From NCBI RefSeq assembly GCF_000337595.1, contig NZ_AOIL01000049.1, forward strand, positions 152,817 to 201,848: DNA of 49,032 nt, given 5' to 3'. Below are positions 32,084-41,003 of this stretch, piece after piece. Every line of letters begins with the position of its first letter. Within the stretch, counting starts at the first letter, position 1. A model generated the notes under the pieces. That model saw only the letters and a list, made by a program, of their open reading frames with translations, did not search any database and was not told the origin of the DNA. The DNA comes from Natrialba taiwanensis DSM 12281. Its GTDB lineage: Archaea; Halobacteriota; Halobacteria; Halobacteriales; Natrialbaceae. The translations under genes were made by a program, and so were the position numbers.

Positions 32084-33562
32084 TCAGAACGGGTACTCCC
32101 GCGGCTCGCGCTGGACCGAGATCCACTTCGTCGTCGTGAGTTCGTCGAGGATCGAGTCGCCGTTGTAGCGGCCGACGCCGGACTGTTTCATGCCGCCGAA
32201 GGGGACGTGTGGTTCGTCGTTGAGCGGCTGGTCGTTGATGTGGACCATGCCGGTTTCGATCCCGTCCGCAATCGTGCGGGCCTGCTCGAGATCCTCGCTG
32301 TGGACCGAGCCCGAGAGGCCGTGGATCGTGTCGTTTGCCAGTTCGATCGCCTCCTCGTCGCTCGAGTAGGGAATCACGGGAGCGACGGGGCCGAAGTGCT
32401 CGTTTTCCGCCGCAGCCATGTCGTTATCGGCGGCAGAAAGCACTGTCGGCTCGACGACGAGTTCATCGTGATCGCCGCCGGTTTCGAGCGTGGCTCCCGC
32501 CTCGATCGAGTCGTCGATGTACTCGACGATCTGGTCGCGCTGGCTCTCGTCGATGATTGGGCCGATGATGGTGTCGTCGTCGGACGGGTCGCCGGTGGGG
32601 AGACTTGCCGCGCGGTCGGCCAGGCGCTTAACGTACTCGTCGTACAGGTCCTCGTGGACGAGATGGCGGTTGATCGAGATGCAGGCCTGGCCCTGGTGGA
32701 GGAACGAGCCGAAGACACCGCCGTCGACGGCCCGGTCCAGGTCGGCGTGCTCGGTGACGACGTGGACGTTGTTGCCGCCGAGTTCGAGGGCGGGCAGCGC
32801 ACAGGTTTCGGCGGCCTGGCTGGCGACGTGCTGGCCGACTTCCGTCGAGCCCGTGAACGCGAGCATGCGAGGGATCTCGTGGCCGGCGACCGCAGCGCCG
32901 ATGTCGGAGCCGGCTCCGGGAATCACGCTGAGCACGCCCTCGGGAAGCCCGGCAGCTTCGAAGATGCGCGCGAGCAGCAGGCCGCCCGTGACCGGCGTGT
33001 TCGAGGCAGGTTTGAGGACGACGGCGTTCCCGGCTGCGATGGCGGGCGCGACGGCGCGCATCGAGAGATGCAGCGGGAAGTTCCACGGCGAGATGACGCC
33101 GACGACGCCGACCGGCACGCGAACGGCGGTGTTCTCTTTGCCGGGGACGATCGACTCCGAATGCTGTCCCGCCATCCGGAACGGGTAACTCGCCGCCTCC
33201 TGCATCATCCCGCGGGCCGTCTGGAGTTCGGCGTTGCCCTTGACCCGCGTGCTCCCGGACTCGCGGGCGAGCAACGCCAGGATCTCCTCGCGGTTCTCGC
33301 GGATGAACTCGAGGGCTGCGGTTACGACCTGTGCACGCACCTGTGGCGGCTGTTCGGCCCACGACTCCTGGGCCTCGGCGGCGGCCTCGTAGGCCCGGTT
33401 GACGTCATCTGGCGTCCCGGCGGGAACGGACGCGAACGCCTCGCGCGTATAGGGGTTCTCAACTGTGATCGAATCGCGGTCGCCCGGTGCTGTCCACTCG
33501 CCGGCGAGATACAGCGCGTTCCAGCCGAACTCGGATTCGGGACTCAGTGATCGTTCCGTCAT
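32084..33562 (-). CDS. Aldehyde dehydrogenase family protein
   Basis: The 492-residue enzyme oxidises an aldehyde to its acid with NAD(P). VVGVISPWNFPLHL supplies the Rossmann-domain and oxyanion Asn region, ALELGGNNVHVV the catalytic glutamate, and FLHQGQACISINRHLVH the catalytic cysteine. ACISINRHLV resembles the benzaldehyde/vanillin dehydrogenase branch more than the succinate-semialdehyde branch, so an aromatic aldehyde is possible but unproven. The frame runs 51 codons further upstream with basic, non-conserved residues; ATG at 33562 fits the family start (FGWNALYLAGEW). The gene is transcribed toward tRNA-Leu and seems single. Confidence 0.88.
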   Translation of the reverse strand: MTERSLSPESEFGWNALYLAGEWTAPGDRDSITVENPYTREAFASVPAGTPDDVNRAYEAAAEAQESWAEQPPQVRAQVVTAALEFIRENREEILALLARESGSTRVKGNAELQTARGMMQEAASYPFRMAGQHSESIVPGKENTAVRVPVGVVGVISPWNFPLHLSMRAVAPAIAAGNAVVLKPASNTPVTGGLLLARIFEAAGLPEGVLSVIPGAGSDIGAAVAGHEIPRMLAFTGSTEVGQHVASQAAETCALPALELGGNNVHVVTEHADLDRAVDGGVFGSFLHQGQACISINRHLVHEDLYDEYVKRLADRAASLPTGDPSDDDTIIGPIIDESQRDQIVEYIDDSIEAGATLETGGDHDELVVEPTVLSAADNDMAAAENEHFGPVAPVIPYSSDEEAIELANDTIHGLSGSVHSEDLEQARTIADGIETGMVHINDQPLNDEPHVPFGGMKQSGVGRYNGDSILDELTTTKWISVQREPREYPF

Positions 33563-33776
33563 GGAGTGTGGTTTGCTACCAGGTCCGAAAAGCGAGCAAC
33601 CAGCAATTGCAACCGTGCACTTCGTTCGGGTACGGCAAACACTCGATCCGTTCGACCTGCAGAGAGTCGCTCGCGTTCGGTGACTGCCGCGCGAGCGGCC
33701 CATAGCGGACAGCAACAGTCACGAGCGAACCGGTAATCGCAGTCACCACCGTTCACAGCCGAACGGATGGCGACCG

Positions 33777-34655
33777 CTACTGCTGAGCGTGAAAGAGGTA
33801 CATCGTCGCGGGACCGAAGACGACGACGAACACCGCAGAGAGCCCGAGAACGATGATAACATCCCCAGCCGTGGCGGTACCGTGCATCAGCCCGCGCATC
33901 GCCGTGACCAGGTGACTGACGGGGTTGATCGAGACGAATGCCTCGAGCCACCCGGGCATCGTCCGCGGATCGACGAAGACGTTGCTGATGAACGTAAGCG
34001 GGAACAGGATCAGCATGCTCACGCCCATGAGCGACTCCGGCGTTCGCATGATGAACCCGAGCGCCGTCCAGATCCACGATAGGCTAAACGAGAACACCAG
34101 CAAGAGCGCGACTGCCGAAATCACGCCGATTGCGCCGCCCTCCGGACGGAACCCGAGCAGCAGGCCGAGTCCGATGACCATCGTCGAGGCGATCGTGTAC
34201 CGAACGGCGTCCCCGAGCAGGGCACCGACGATGACCGACGGCTGCCAGACCGGCATCGTTCGGAAGCGATCGAAGACGCCCTCGTCGATGTCGTCGTTCA
34301 GCGTGACGCCGGTGTAGATCGTGATGAACACGACCGTCATGGCCAGGATTCCCGGCAAGAGCTCCTGGAGATACGCGCTCGTCGAACCGGCGAGCGCGCC
34401 GCCGAACAGGTAGGTAAACAGCAGGAGGAACATGATCGGGAAGACGGTCACGTCGAACAGTTGCTCGGGGACGTGCTTGATCTTCAGGAGCGCCCGCCAG
34501 CCGAACGTGAGCGAGGCCGACACCGCACTCGGCCGTGGTGGACGCGGACTGTCCGACACCGCCGCGTGAAGGGTGTCGACGTTGGGATCCGGCTCGGCAG
34601 CCGGGTCCGAGTGCAGTTCCGTATCCGCGGCCGTCGGCGACCGTTCGGCGGTCAT
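33777..34655 (-). CDS. ABC-2 type transporter permease (DrrB-like)
   Basis: The 292-residue permease pairs with the ATPase encoded just upstream. After a hydrophilic N-terminus (1-50) come about six membrane helices: [16 protein letters not shown] near 72-87, [15 protein letters not shown] near 100-114, and helices near 145-165, 175-197, 215-232 and 262-288. The conserved ABC-2 elements [20 protein letters not shown] and [14 protein letters not shown] are present. The start overlaps the ATPase stop as ATGA, so the two are translationally coupled. DrrAB-type pumps export drugs, lipids or glycans; the cargo here is unknown. Confidence 0.9.
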   Translation of the reverse strand: MTAERSPTAADTELHSDPAAEPDPNVDTLHAAVSDSPRPPRPSAVSASLTFGWRALLKIKHVPEQLFDVTVFPIMFLLLFTYLFGGALAGSTSAYLQELLPGILAMTVVFITIYTGVTLNDDIDEGVFDRFRTMPVWQPSVIVGALLGDAVRYTIASTMVIGLGLLLGFRPEGGAIGVISAVALLLVFSFSLSWIWTALGFIMRTPESLMGVSMLILFPLTFISNVFVDPRTMPGWLEAFVSINPVSHLVTAMRGLMHGTATAGDVIIVLGLSAVFVVVFGPATMYLFHAQQ

Positions 34656-35854
34656 TCGACCCCCTCCTGACGCATCTCGTCGCCAGTCGTCGCGTCCCGA
34701 TCCGCACCACCGCGCGTCTGTCGATCGGTCACTTCGAGGAAGAACTCGTCCAGACTCGGCTGGCCGAGCGTGAACTCGGTGACTTCGATGCGCGATTCTG
34801 CGAGCGCGTCGAGTGCCTGGGTGACGCGATCGGAGTCTTCGATCCGAGCGAAGAGGGCCGCCGGATCGGACTCGAGTTCAACTGGCGCGTCGAGGACTGA
34901 GGTCAGCACGTCCCTGGCTGCGTCGCGGCACTCGGGGTCACGCAACCGGACCGACAGGACGCCGGAACCGACGGAGGCTTTGAGTTCGCCGGGCGTGCCC
35001 TCGGCGATGATCCGTCCCTCGTCGATGACGGCGATCCGGTCGGCTAACTGGTCGGCTTCGTCCAGGTACTGGGTGGTTAGCAACACCGTGGTTCCGTTGG
35101 CGACCAACGCGCGGATGATGTCCCAGACCTGGTTTCGGTTCCGCGGGTCGAGTCCGGTGGTCGGTTCGTCGAGAAACAGGAGATCCGGCGTGACGACGAT
35201 GCTCGCCGCGATATCGAGGCGACGGCGCATCCCGCCGGAGTAGGTCTTCACCTGCCGGGTCGCCGCCTCGGTCAGCCCGAAGGCATCGATGAGTTCATGC
35301 GTGCGCTCGGCGGCCTGCGCTCGGGAGTAGCCGAGCAGGCGAGCCAGGAGGACGAGGTTCTCGCGGCCGGTGAGATCCTCGTCCACCGAGGCGAACTGGC
35401 CGGTCATGCTCACGCGACGACGGACTGCGTCGCCGTCGGTCGCAACGTCGTGTCCGAACACTCGCGCCGTGCCTGCATCGGGTTGTAACAGCGTCGCGAG
35501 CATGCGAATCACGGTCGTCTTGCCGGCCCCGTTGGGACCGAGAAGCCCGTAGATGCCACCGGCCGGGATAGCCAGGTCGATGCCGTCGACGGCTTTCGTC
35601 TCGCCGAAGTGTTTGACGAGCCCCGTTGTTTCGATGGCGAGGGGGTGCTCGCGTTCCGTTTCGGTCGCGGTCTGCGCTGTCGTCGCGGTATCGGTCGGAT
35701 CGGTTTCATTGGTCGTGCCGCGAGCACCCCGATCCTGTTGCCGGTCGCCGGTTACCGACGCGGCTCCGTTGCGGGTTGACACCGTCGAGGTCGCGCCGGC
35801 ACTCGAGTCACGCTCGCGATCGACGGCGTTCGTCGGTGACGTGCGTTCGGTCAT
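34652..35854 (-). CDS. ABC transporter ATP-binding protein (DrrA-like)
   Basis: The 400-residue ATPase has a disordered Thr/Ser/Asp-rich segment of about 65 residues, then the nucleotide-binding domain: Walker [12 protein letters not shown], the Q-loop [17 protein letters not shown], the signature [14 protein letters not shown], Walker [14 protein letters not shown] and the switch His replaced by Gln in [12 protein letters not shown], which is usual in DrrA-type proteins. The C-terminal DUF4162-like domain ends with [16 protein letters not shown] at 35854 is preceded by GGAGGGAG, a good Shine-Dalgarno sequence, so the 39 further upstream codons are left out. It powers the coupled permease. 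Confidence 0.9.
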   Translation of the reverse strand: MTERTSPTNAVDRERDSSAGATSTVSTRNGAASVTGDRQQDRGARGTTNETDPTDTATTAQTATETEREHPLAIETTGLVKHFGETKAVDGIDLAIPAGGIYGLLGPNGAGKTTVIRMLATLLQPDAGTARVFGHDVATDGDAVRRRVSMTGQFASVDEDLTGRENLVLLARLLGYSRAQAAERTHELIDAFGLTEAATRQVKTYSGGMRRRLDIAASIVVTPDLLFLDEPTTGLDPRNRNQVWDIIRALVANGTTVLLTTQYLDEADQLADRIAVIDEGRIIAEGTPGELKASVGSGVLSVRLRDPECRDAARDVLTSVLDAPVELESDPAALFARIEDSDRVTQALDALAESRIEVTEFTLGQPSLDEFFLEVTDRQTRGGADRDATTGDEMRQEGVE

Positions 35855-35992
35855 CCGACTCCCTCCGTTTCCATGAGTCGGGGCCGATTTCGGGCGAAGC
35901 ACTCCGCTGTCGTCGTTTTGGGATGGGTAGAACGATTCATACGCGCTCCTCAATGTGAGTACAGTTCGCACACGTATGAACCTGCGCCAGGC

Positions 35993-36070
35993 GGAGTGAA
36001 AGTGATAAAACGAGGCGCTGAAATCCGCTACATTCGGGAGGTACGGGCCCTATCTATTCACTTTCGCTCC
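35993..36070. repeat. Imperfect 15-bp inverted repeat with 47-base spacer
   Basis: GGAGTGAAAGTGATA at 35993-36007 faces TATTCACTTTCGCTCC at 36055-36070, differing by one substitution and one extra base. It lies between the ABC-exporter start and the nadC stop, in a gene-free stretch of about 260 bases. A long-loop hairpin ending the nadABC message or a paired regulator site are both possible. Confidence 0.45.
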
Positions 36071-36113
36071 CCGACACAATCGCCGGCCGGAGACGGTTCC
36101 CGACCGATCGAGT

Positions 36114-36929
36114 TCAGTCACTCGCCGTCTGAAACGACAGGTCGAGCGACGGCGCGGAATTGGTAAGTGACCCCATGGAGATCACGTCGACGCCCGTGGC
36201 GGCGTAGTCGGCGACGGTTTCGAGCGTGATTCCGCCGCTCGCCTCCGCCAGCACGCTCTTGTCGTCGAGTAGCGAGACCGCCTCGCGGGTTTCCGCGGGG
36301 GACATGTTGTCGAGCAGGACGATATCCGCACCGGCCTCGGCGGCTCGGGGCGCGTCACCGGCGGTCTCGACCTCCACGTCGAGTTTCGTCGCGAACGAGG
36401 CCCGCTCGCGAAAGTGTTCGACGGCACCCTCGAGCCCCATCTCCGCAATGTGGTTGTCCTTCACCATGACCATGTGCGAGAGGTCAAGCCGGTGGGTGTC
36501 GCCGCCGCCGGCCACCACGGCGCGCTTCTCGAGTCCGCGCAGGCCGGGCGTGGTCTTCCTGGTCGCGGCGATCCGCACGTCGTCGGATTCCGTTCGGGCT
36601 TCCTCGACAGCTCGGCGAGTTCGCGTCGCGATGCCCGAGGCGTGGCCGGCGAGGTTGACGGCGACGCGCTCGCCGCGGAGCACGTCGCGGGCCTCGCCCT
36701 CGACGGCAAGGAGTTCGTCGCCGGCATCGACCCGTGTACCCGTCTCGAGTCGGTCCGTCACGGTCACGCCGATGAACTCGAAGACCGCCGCCGCGGCCTC
36801 GAGTCCCGCGACGGTGCCGGCCTCCTTGGCGACGAGTTCACCGGTCGTCTCGCCGGGGACCTGGTTCGTCACGTCGTGGTGGCCGACGTCCTCGCGGAGC
36901 CAGCGCTCGATTTGTGCGTCGGTGATCAT
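36114..36929 (-). CDS. nadC: Carboxylating nicotinate-nucleotide diphosphorylase
   Basis: The 271-residue enzyme converts quinolinate and PRPP to nicotinate mononucleotide, CO2 and pyrophosphate. EDVGHHDVTNQV at 13-24 is the N-terminal start of the family, GERVAVNLAGHASGIAT near 86-102 and IAATRKTTPGLRGLEKRAV near 119-137 hold active-site Arg/Lys residues, GGGDTHRLDLSHMVMVKDNH follows, and VEVETAGD, VLLDNMSP and EASGGITLETV carry the barrel's phosphate and substrate sites. All expected motifs are present and the length is usual. It is the last gene of the nadA-nadB-nadC operon, six bases after nadB. Confidence 0.95.
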   Translation of the reverse strand: MITDAQIERWLREDVGHHDVTNQVPGETTGELVAKEAGTVAGLEAAAAVFEFIGVTVTDRLETGTRVDAGDELLAVEGEARDVLRGERVAVNLAGHASGIATRTRRAVEEARTESDDVRIAATRKTTPGLRGLEKRAVVAGGGDTHRLDLSHMVMVKDNHIAEMGLEGAVEHFRERASFATKLDVEVETAGDAPRAAEAGADIVLLDNMSPAETREAVSLLDDKSVLAEASGGITLETVADYAATGVDVISMGSLTNSAPSLDLSFQTASD

Positions 36930-36935
36930 CGGTGC

Positions 36936-38453
36936 TCAATCGTTCGCCGTCTGCTCCGGCGCTGGCTCGTCTTCGACGACGGAGTGACACCCCACCGACT
37001 CCGGATTCTCGCCCGCGGCGCGCGCGATCAGCAGCGCGACGACGCTCGCGTTCCGGAGTTCGTACAGGTCCCGCGCCGTCCGGGTGCGGATGTAGGCGTC
37101 CACCTCGCCCTTGAGCCGCCGGAGGACGGCACCCGCGCGAGCGATTTCGTCGGGGTCGCGCTCCAGCCCGAGGAACTCGTCCATCGTCCGCTGGAGGCGC
37201 GTGAACTTCTCGGCGGCGAAGCGCTCGGGAAGGTCGGGATCGCGATTGCGCAGGTCGGGTGCTTCGACGATCTCGGGTTCGGCTCCGGCTGTGGCTGCAT
37301 CCTCGCCGGCCCGCAGCCCCCAAACCAGTCCCTCCAGCAGACTCGTACTCGCCAGTCGGTTCGCGCCATGGACACCCGTCCGTGCGCACTCGCCAACGGC
37401 GTAGAGCCGGTCGAGCGACGTGCGCCCGCGGTCGTCGACCGCAACGCCGCCACAGAGGAAATGCTCGCAGGGCGCGACGGGAATCTCGTCGCCGTCGATC
37501 CCGCGATCGCGACACGTCTTGGCGATGCCCGGGAACTCGTCGCTGAACTCGAGCGGGCTCACGTCGAGGACGACCTCACCGGTCGCCTCACGCTCGGCTT
37601 CGACCGCGCGAGCGACGACATCCCGCGGCCCGAGTTCAGCGTCGGGATGGTAATCGGGCATGAAGCGCTCGCCGTGGGCGTTCCGGAGGAGCGCGCCCTC
37701 GCCGCGCAGCGCTTCGGAGAGCAGGAACGGGGTTTCGCCTGCGTACGCGGTCGGATGGAACTGGACGAACTCGAGGTCGGCCACGTCCGCGCCGGCCAGT
37801 GCGGCCATGGCGATGCCGTCGCCGGTGGCGTCGTCGGGGTTGGTCGACCGACTGTAGAGCGCGCCGATGCCGCCGGTTGCGAGGATCGTCGTCCCGGCGT
37901 AGATCGGCGTTCCAGTTGCGTCTTCGTCGCTGACGACGCCGTGAACGCGGCCTTCGTGGGTAATCAGTTCGAGCGCAGCCGTGTCCTGTCGGACCTCGAT
38001 GCGCTCGTGATCGTCGACGTGGTTCAGGAACGGGCGCAGGATGTGGGTGCCCGTCGCCGCGTCGACGTGGAGGATGCGCCGCTCGGAGTGGGCCGCCTCG
38101 CGGGTGTAGTCGAGTTCACCGGCAGCCGTCTCGTCGAACTCGATGCCGAGAGTGTCGATGAGCACGTCCTCGACCGCCTCGTCGGCGGTTTCGATGAGGA
38201 CGTCGACGGCGTCGGGGTCGGCGGTGTCGTCGCTGGCTGCGATGATGTCTTCTTTGAGCGCGGCGGGGTCGCCGCGGGTGGTCGAGATGCCGCCTTGCGC
38301 CCAGTCGGTGCTGGCGTCGTCGGGTCGCTCGGCTTTGGTCAGGAGCAGGACTTCGGCACCCGCACGGGCCGCTGCGAGGGCGGCCGAACAGCCGGCGATG
38401 CCGCTGCCGACGACGAGTACGTCCGTGGTTTCGGGGGTGTCGGTAGCTGTCAT
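36936..38453 (-). CDS. nadB: L-aspartate oxidase
   Basis: The 505-residue FAD enzyme oxidises L-aspartate to iminoaspartate, the substrate of NadA. VLVVGSGIAGCSAALAAARA at 13-32 binds FAD, TDWAQGGIS is the family's second motif, and FVQFHPTAYAG, LRGEGALLRN, PCEHFLCGGVAVDDRGRTS and GANRLASTSLLEGLVWG follow, with the active-site His and Arg of the succinate dehydrogenase/fumarate reductase group. The frame stays open more than 200 codons upstream across nadA, but ATG at 38453 begins just before the FAD motif, 11 bases after the nadA stop. The C-terminal helical domain (YIRTRTARDLYELRN) is complete. Confidence 0.95.
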   Translation of the reverse strand: MTATDTPETTDVLVVGSGIAGCSAALAAARAGAEVLLLTKAERPDDASTDWAQGGISTTRGDPAALKEDIIAASDDTADPDAVDVLIETADEAVEDVLIDTLGIEFDETAAGELDYTREAAHSERRILHVDAATGTHILRPFLNHVDDHERIEVRQDTAALELITHEGRVHGVVSDEDATGTPIYAGTTILATGGIGALYSRSTNPDDATGDGIAMAALAGADVADLEFVQFHPTAYAGETPFLLSEALRGEGALLRNAHGERFMPDYHPDAELGPRDVVARAVEAEREATGEVVLDVSPLEFSDEFPGIAKTCRDRGIDGDEIPVAPCEHFLCGGVAVDDRGRTSLDRLYAVGECARTGVHGANRLASTSLLEGLVWGLRAGEDAATAGAEPEIVEAPDLRNRDPDLPERFAAEKFTRLQRTMDEFLGLERDPDEIARAGAVLRRLKGEVDAYIRTRTARDLYELRNASVVALLIARAAGENPESVGCHSVVEDEPAPEQTAND

Positions 38454-38464
38454 CGGTACGATCG

Positions 38465-39598
38465 TTAGATGTCGAGCATTCGGTCGAGTGCGACCGTCGC
38501 GAGTTCTTTTTCGGCGGGCGCGACTTCGATTACGTTGCGTTTGCGGCCGGCGACGAGTTCTTCGAGCACCCAGGTGAGGTAGTTGGGGTCGATCTGGCGC
38601 ATGGCGTTGCAGTCCATGCAGGCGTCGCCGCAAAGCGGCAGGACGTTCACCTCGGGATGCCAGCGCTGGAGGTGGTTCGTCAGGTGGATTTCGGTGCCGA
38701 TGGCCCACGTCTCGCCAGGATCGGCGGTGGCGACGGTGTCGCAGATGGTCGCCGTCGAACCGACGCGGTCGGCGGCCGCGACGACTTCGCGGCGGCACTC
38801 GGGGTGGACGACGACCCGCGCGTTCGGATGCTCGTCGCGAACCCGGTCGATGTGATCCGTACGGAACCGCTCGTGGACCTGACAGTAGCCGTCCCAGAGG
38901 ATGATGTCGCTGTCTGCGACTTCCTCGGCATCCTTGCCGTCGGGGTCCCAGGGGTCCCACTCCGCGATGTCGTCTTCCATGCCTAGCCGGTGGGCGGTGT
39001 TCTCCCCGAGGTGCTTGTCGGGTAGGAACAGCACTTTGTCGCCGCGGTCGAACGCCCACTCGAAGGCGCGGTGGGCGTTCGAGGAGGTACAGACGAGGCC
39101 GCCCTGGCTCGCACAGAAGGCCTTCAGATCGGCGTAGGAGTTCATGTACGTGATCGGAATGATGTCGTCGTCCGGCGCGGCCGCCGTGATTTCGGCCCAG
39201 GCGGCGTCGACCTGCAGCGCCTCGGCCATCCCCGCCATCGGACAGGAGGCCTCCATGCTCGGGAGGATCACCGTCTGATCGTCGTCGGTGATGATGTCCG
39301 CGCTCTCGGCCATGAACGTCACGCCGCCGAAGATCACGTACTCGGCGTCGGCTTTGGCGGCTTCCTTCGAAAGTTGGTAGGAGTCGCCGACGAAGTCCGC
39401 GTGCTCGACGATTTCGCGCCGCTGGTAGTTGTGTCCGAGGATCACGACATCGTCGCCGAGTTCAGCGAGCGCGGCGTCGATGCGCTCCGTTCGTTCGCTC
39501 TCTTCGAGATCCCGATACCGTGGTGGAAGCTGTTCGAGCGAGTCATATTTGAACAGACTCAGATCGGTTTCCAGCTCCGTTGTTTCCATCGTGACCAT
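38465..39598 (-). CDS. nadA: Quinolinate synthase
   Basis: The 377-residue enzyme condenses iminoaspartate with dihydroxyacetone phosphate to quinolinate and needs a [4Fe-4S] cluster. Likely ligands are C119 in MEASCPMAG, the Cys in HPECRREVV and one in LCGDACMDCNAMRQ. ILGHNYQRREIV near 53-64 and FVGDSYQLSKEA near 69-80 are typical substrate motifs, with FGGVTFMAESADI and YMNSYADLKAFC following. An upstream ATG at 39628 is in frame, but ATG at 39598 has GGGAG just before it and fits a transcript start predicted about 17 bases upstream. The gene leads the nadABC operon, preceded by a dyad. Confidence 0.94.
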   Translation of the reverse strand: MVTMETTELETDLSLFKYDSLEQLPPRYRDLEESERTERIDAALAELGDDVVILGHNYQRREIVEHADFVGDSYQLSKEAAKADAEYVIFGGVTFMAESADIITDDDQTVILPSMEASCPMAGMAEALQVDAAWAEITAAAPDDDIIPITYMNSYADLKAFCASQGGLVCTSSNAHRAFEWAFDRGDKVLFLPDKHLGENTAHRLGMEDDIAEWDPWDPDGKDAEEVADSDIILWDGYCQVHERFRTDHIDRVRDEHPNARVVVHPECRREVVAAADRVGSTATICDTVATADPGETWAIGTEIHLTNHLQRWHPEVNVLPLCGDACMDCNAMRQIDPNYLTWVLEELVAGRKRNVIEVAPAEKELATVALDRMLDI

Positions 39599-39636
39599 TG
39601 TGTCTCCCAGTAGGTATACTAGCCACATACCGAGCT

Positions 39637-39646
39637 ATTGAATAAG
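39637..39646 (-). promoter_or_regulatory. TATA-like box of the nadABC operon
   Basis: Minus-strand CTTATTCAAT is centred about 43 nt before the ATG at 39598, which predicts a leader of about 17 nt carrying the GGGAG Shine-Dalgarno sequence. Confidence 0.45.
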
Positions 39647-39655
39647 TTTTTCCTT

Positions 39656-39670
39656 CAATACCTGGTATTG
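39656..39670. promoter_or_regulatory. 15-bp dyad upstream of nadABC, candidate operator
   Basis: CAATACC and GGTATTG are a perfect 7-bp mirror around a T. The dyad lies ten bases upstream of the TATA-like box of nadABC, where a regulator would block or recruit TFB. NAD synthesis genes are often under such control. It is also within the 208-base divergent region shared with the Gfo6-type gene. Confidence 0.5.
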
Positions 39671-39806
39671 GTGTCCGATAGACGTTTGATGAGACGATTG
39701 CGGAGTGCTTCGTCGTCTATCACGGGCAGTAACACGTTCGATACGCAGACTCTCCCGTCCGACGGCACGATTCTTTTCGGCACCGGCCGTCGTAATCGAT
39801 CGAACA

Positions 39807-40892
39807 ATGGAACTCGAACTCGAGAGGATCTTCGACGAGTTCACCCGGCGCGACTGGGAGCGCGAGCCGGTAGAGGGAACGGTTCGGCTCGCAATCGTCG
39901 GCGTCGGCGGCTTCGCGCGAAACCGGGCGATTCCGGCAATCGCCGAGAGCGAGTACTGCGAGTCGACGCTGCTGGTCACCGGCTCGCCCGACCAGCGACG
40001 GTTATTGGCCCAGACGTTCGATATTGGTCACGTCATCACCTACGACGCCTTCCTCGCGGGTTCCCACACCGAGGCGTACGATGCGGTCTACGTCGCAACG
40101 CCGAACGCGCTACACGGGCGCTACGCGGCCGCTGCAGCCGACCTCGGCACCGGCAAGCACGTCATCTGCGAGAAGCCGCTCGAAACGACGCCCGATCGCG
40201 TCCAGACGATCATCGACGCCTGTGACGACGCCGGCGTGACGCTGATGACGGCCTACCGCCTCCAGACCGAACCCGCCGTCCGTCGCACGCGCGAACTCGT
40301 CTCCGCGGGCGTTATCGGCGATGTCGTCCAGATCCACGCCGGATTCTCGCACCCGCTGTTGGCCGCGACCGGCCCTGATACCTGGCGGCTCGATCCTGAA
40401 CTCGCCGGCGGGGGCGTGCTCGTCGACCTTGGCATCTACCCGTTGAACACGACGCGGTTCATCCTCGGCCGCGATCCGACCGGCGTGTACGCGACGACGG
40501 CCTCGAATACTGATCCCGTCTCGACCGGCGTCGACGAACACGTCACCTTCCAACTCGAGTTCCCGACCGACGCGACCGCGTCCTGTACCGCGAGTTTCGA
40601 CGCGCACGCGAACAGTTGGCTCGAACTGATTGGAAGCGGCGGCGTGATTTCGATCAGATCTCCGTTTGGCGGGGTCGTCCCTCAGGAGATAGTCGTCGAG
40701 AGCGGTGATGTTCGCATGGAACACACCGGGCCGCCGGTCGACGAGGTCCGCGAAGAGTTCGATTACTTCGGCTACTGCGTGCTCACTGGCGCGACGCCAG
40801 AACCCGACGGCGCGGACGGTCTCATCGACACCCGTGTGATCGAGGCGGCCTACGAATCGGCAGAGACCGGCTGTCGCGTCGACCTCGAGTGA
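39807..40892 (+). CDS. gfo6: Gfo/Idh/MocA oxidoreductase, D-xylose 1-dehydrogenase (Gfo6) type
   Basis: The 361-residue protein has an N-terminal NADP-binding Rossmann domain (VRLAIVGVGGFARNRAIPAI near 24-43), the ICEKPLETT motif with the conserved Glu-Lys-Pro of the family, AYRLQTEPAVRR, and the C-terminal domain with GGGVLVDLGIYPLNTTRFIL carrying the catalytic-type Asp/Tyr region. It resembles the haloarchaeal NADP-dependent xylose dehydrogenase first described in Haloarcula and Haloferax, which starts oxidative pentose breakdown. No other pentose-pathway gene is in the window, so another sugar or polyol is possible. ATG at 39807 is chosen because the 34 codons before it are basic and not conserved. 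It diverges from nadA. Confidence 0.75.
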   Translation: MELELERIFDEFTRRDWEREPVEGTVRLAIVGVGGFARNRAIPAIAESEYCESTLLVTGSPDQRRLLAQTFDIGHVITYDAFLAGSHTEAYDAVYVATPNALHGRYAAAAADLGTGKHVICEKPLETTPDRVQTIIDACDDAGVTLMTAYRLQTEPAVRRTRELVSAGVIGDVVQIHAGFSHPLLAATGPDTWRLDPELAGGGVLVDLGIYPLNTTRFILGRDPTGVYATTASNTDPVSTGVDEHVTFQLEFPTDATASCTASFDAHANSWLELIGSGGVISIRSPFGGVVPQEIVVESGDVRMEHTGPPVDEVREEFDYFGYCVLTGATPEPDGADGLIDTRVIEAAYESAETGCRVDLE

Positions 40893-41003
40893 GGCGGCTG
40901 CCGGACGCCATCCGAACAGGATCTCTGGCGCGTTACTAGATGGGGGACGAGTAGAACGGCGGATAGCAAAACACAACGGGACGATATCGCCAGCACCTGC
41001 TCG

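Noticed and set aside
32490-33550. Open frames on the plus strand opposite the aldehyde dehydrogenase
   Set aside because: They are shadows of an enzyme with a full set of active-site motifs.
36414-38468. 684-codon plus-strand frame opposite nadB and nadC
   Set aside because: Both NAD genes are complete with all catalytic motifs; the opposite frame is a compositional shadow.
36936-39059. Reading nadB as a 707-residue protein with a 200-residue extension
   Set aside because: The extra part is an out-of-frame reading of nadA, Arg-rich, and ends just where a normal nadB start lies behind nadA.
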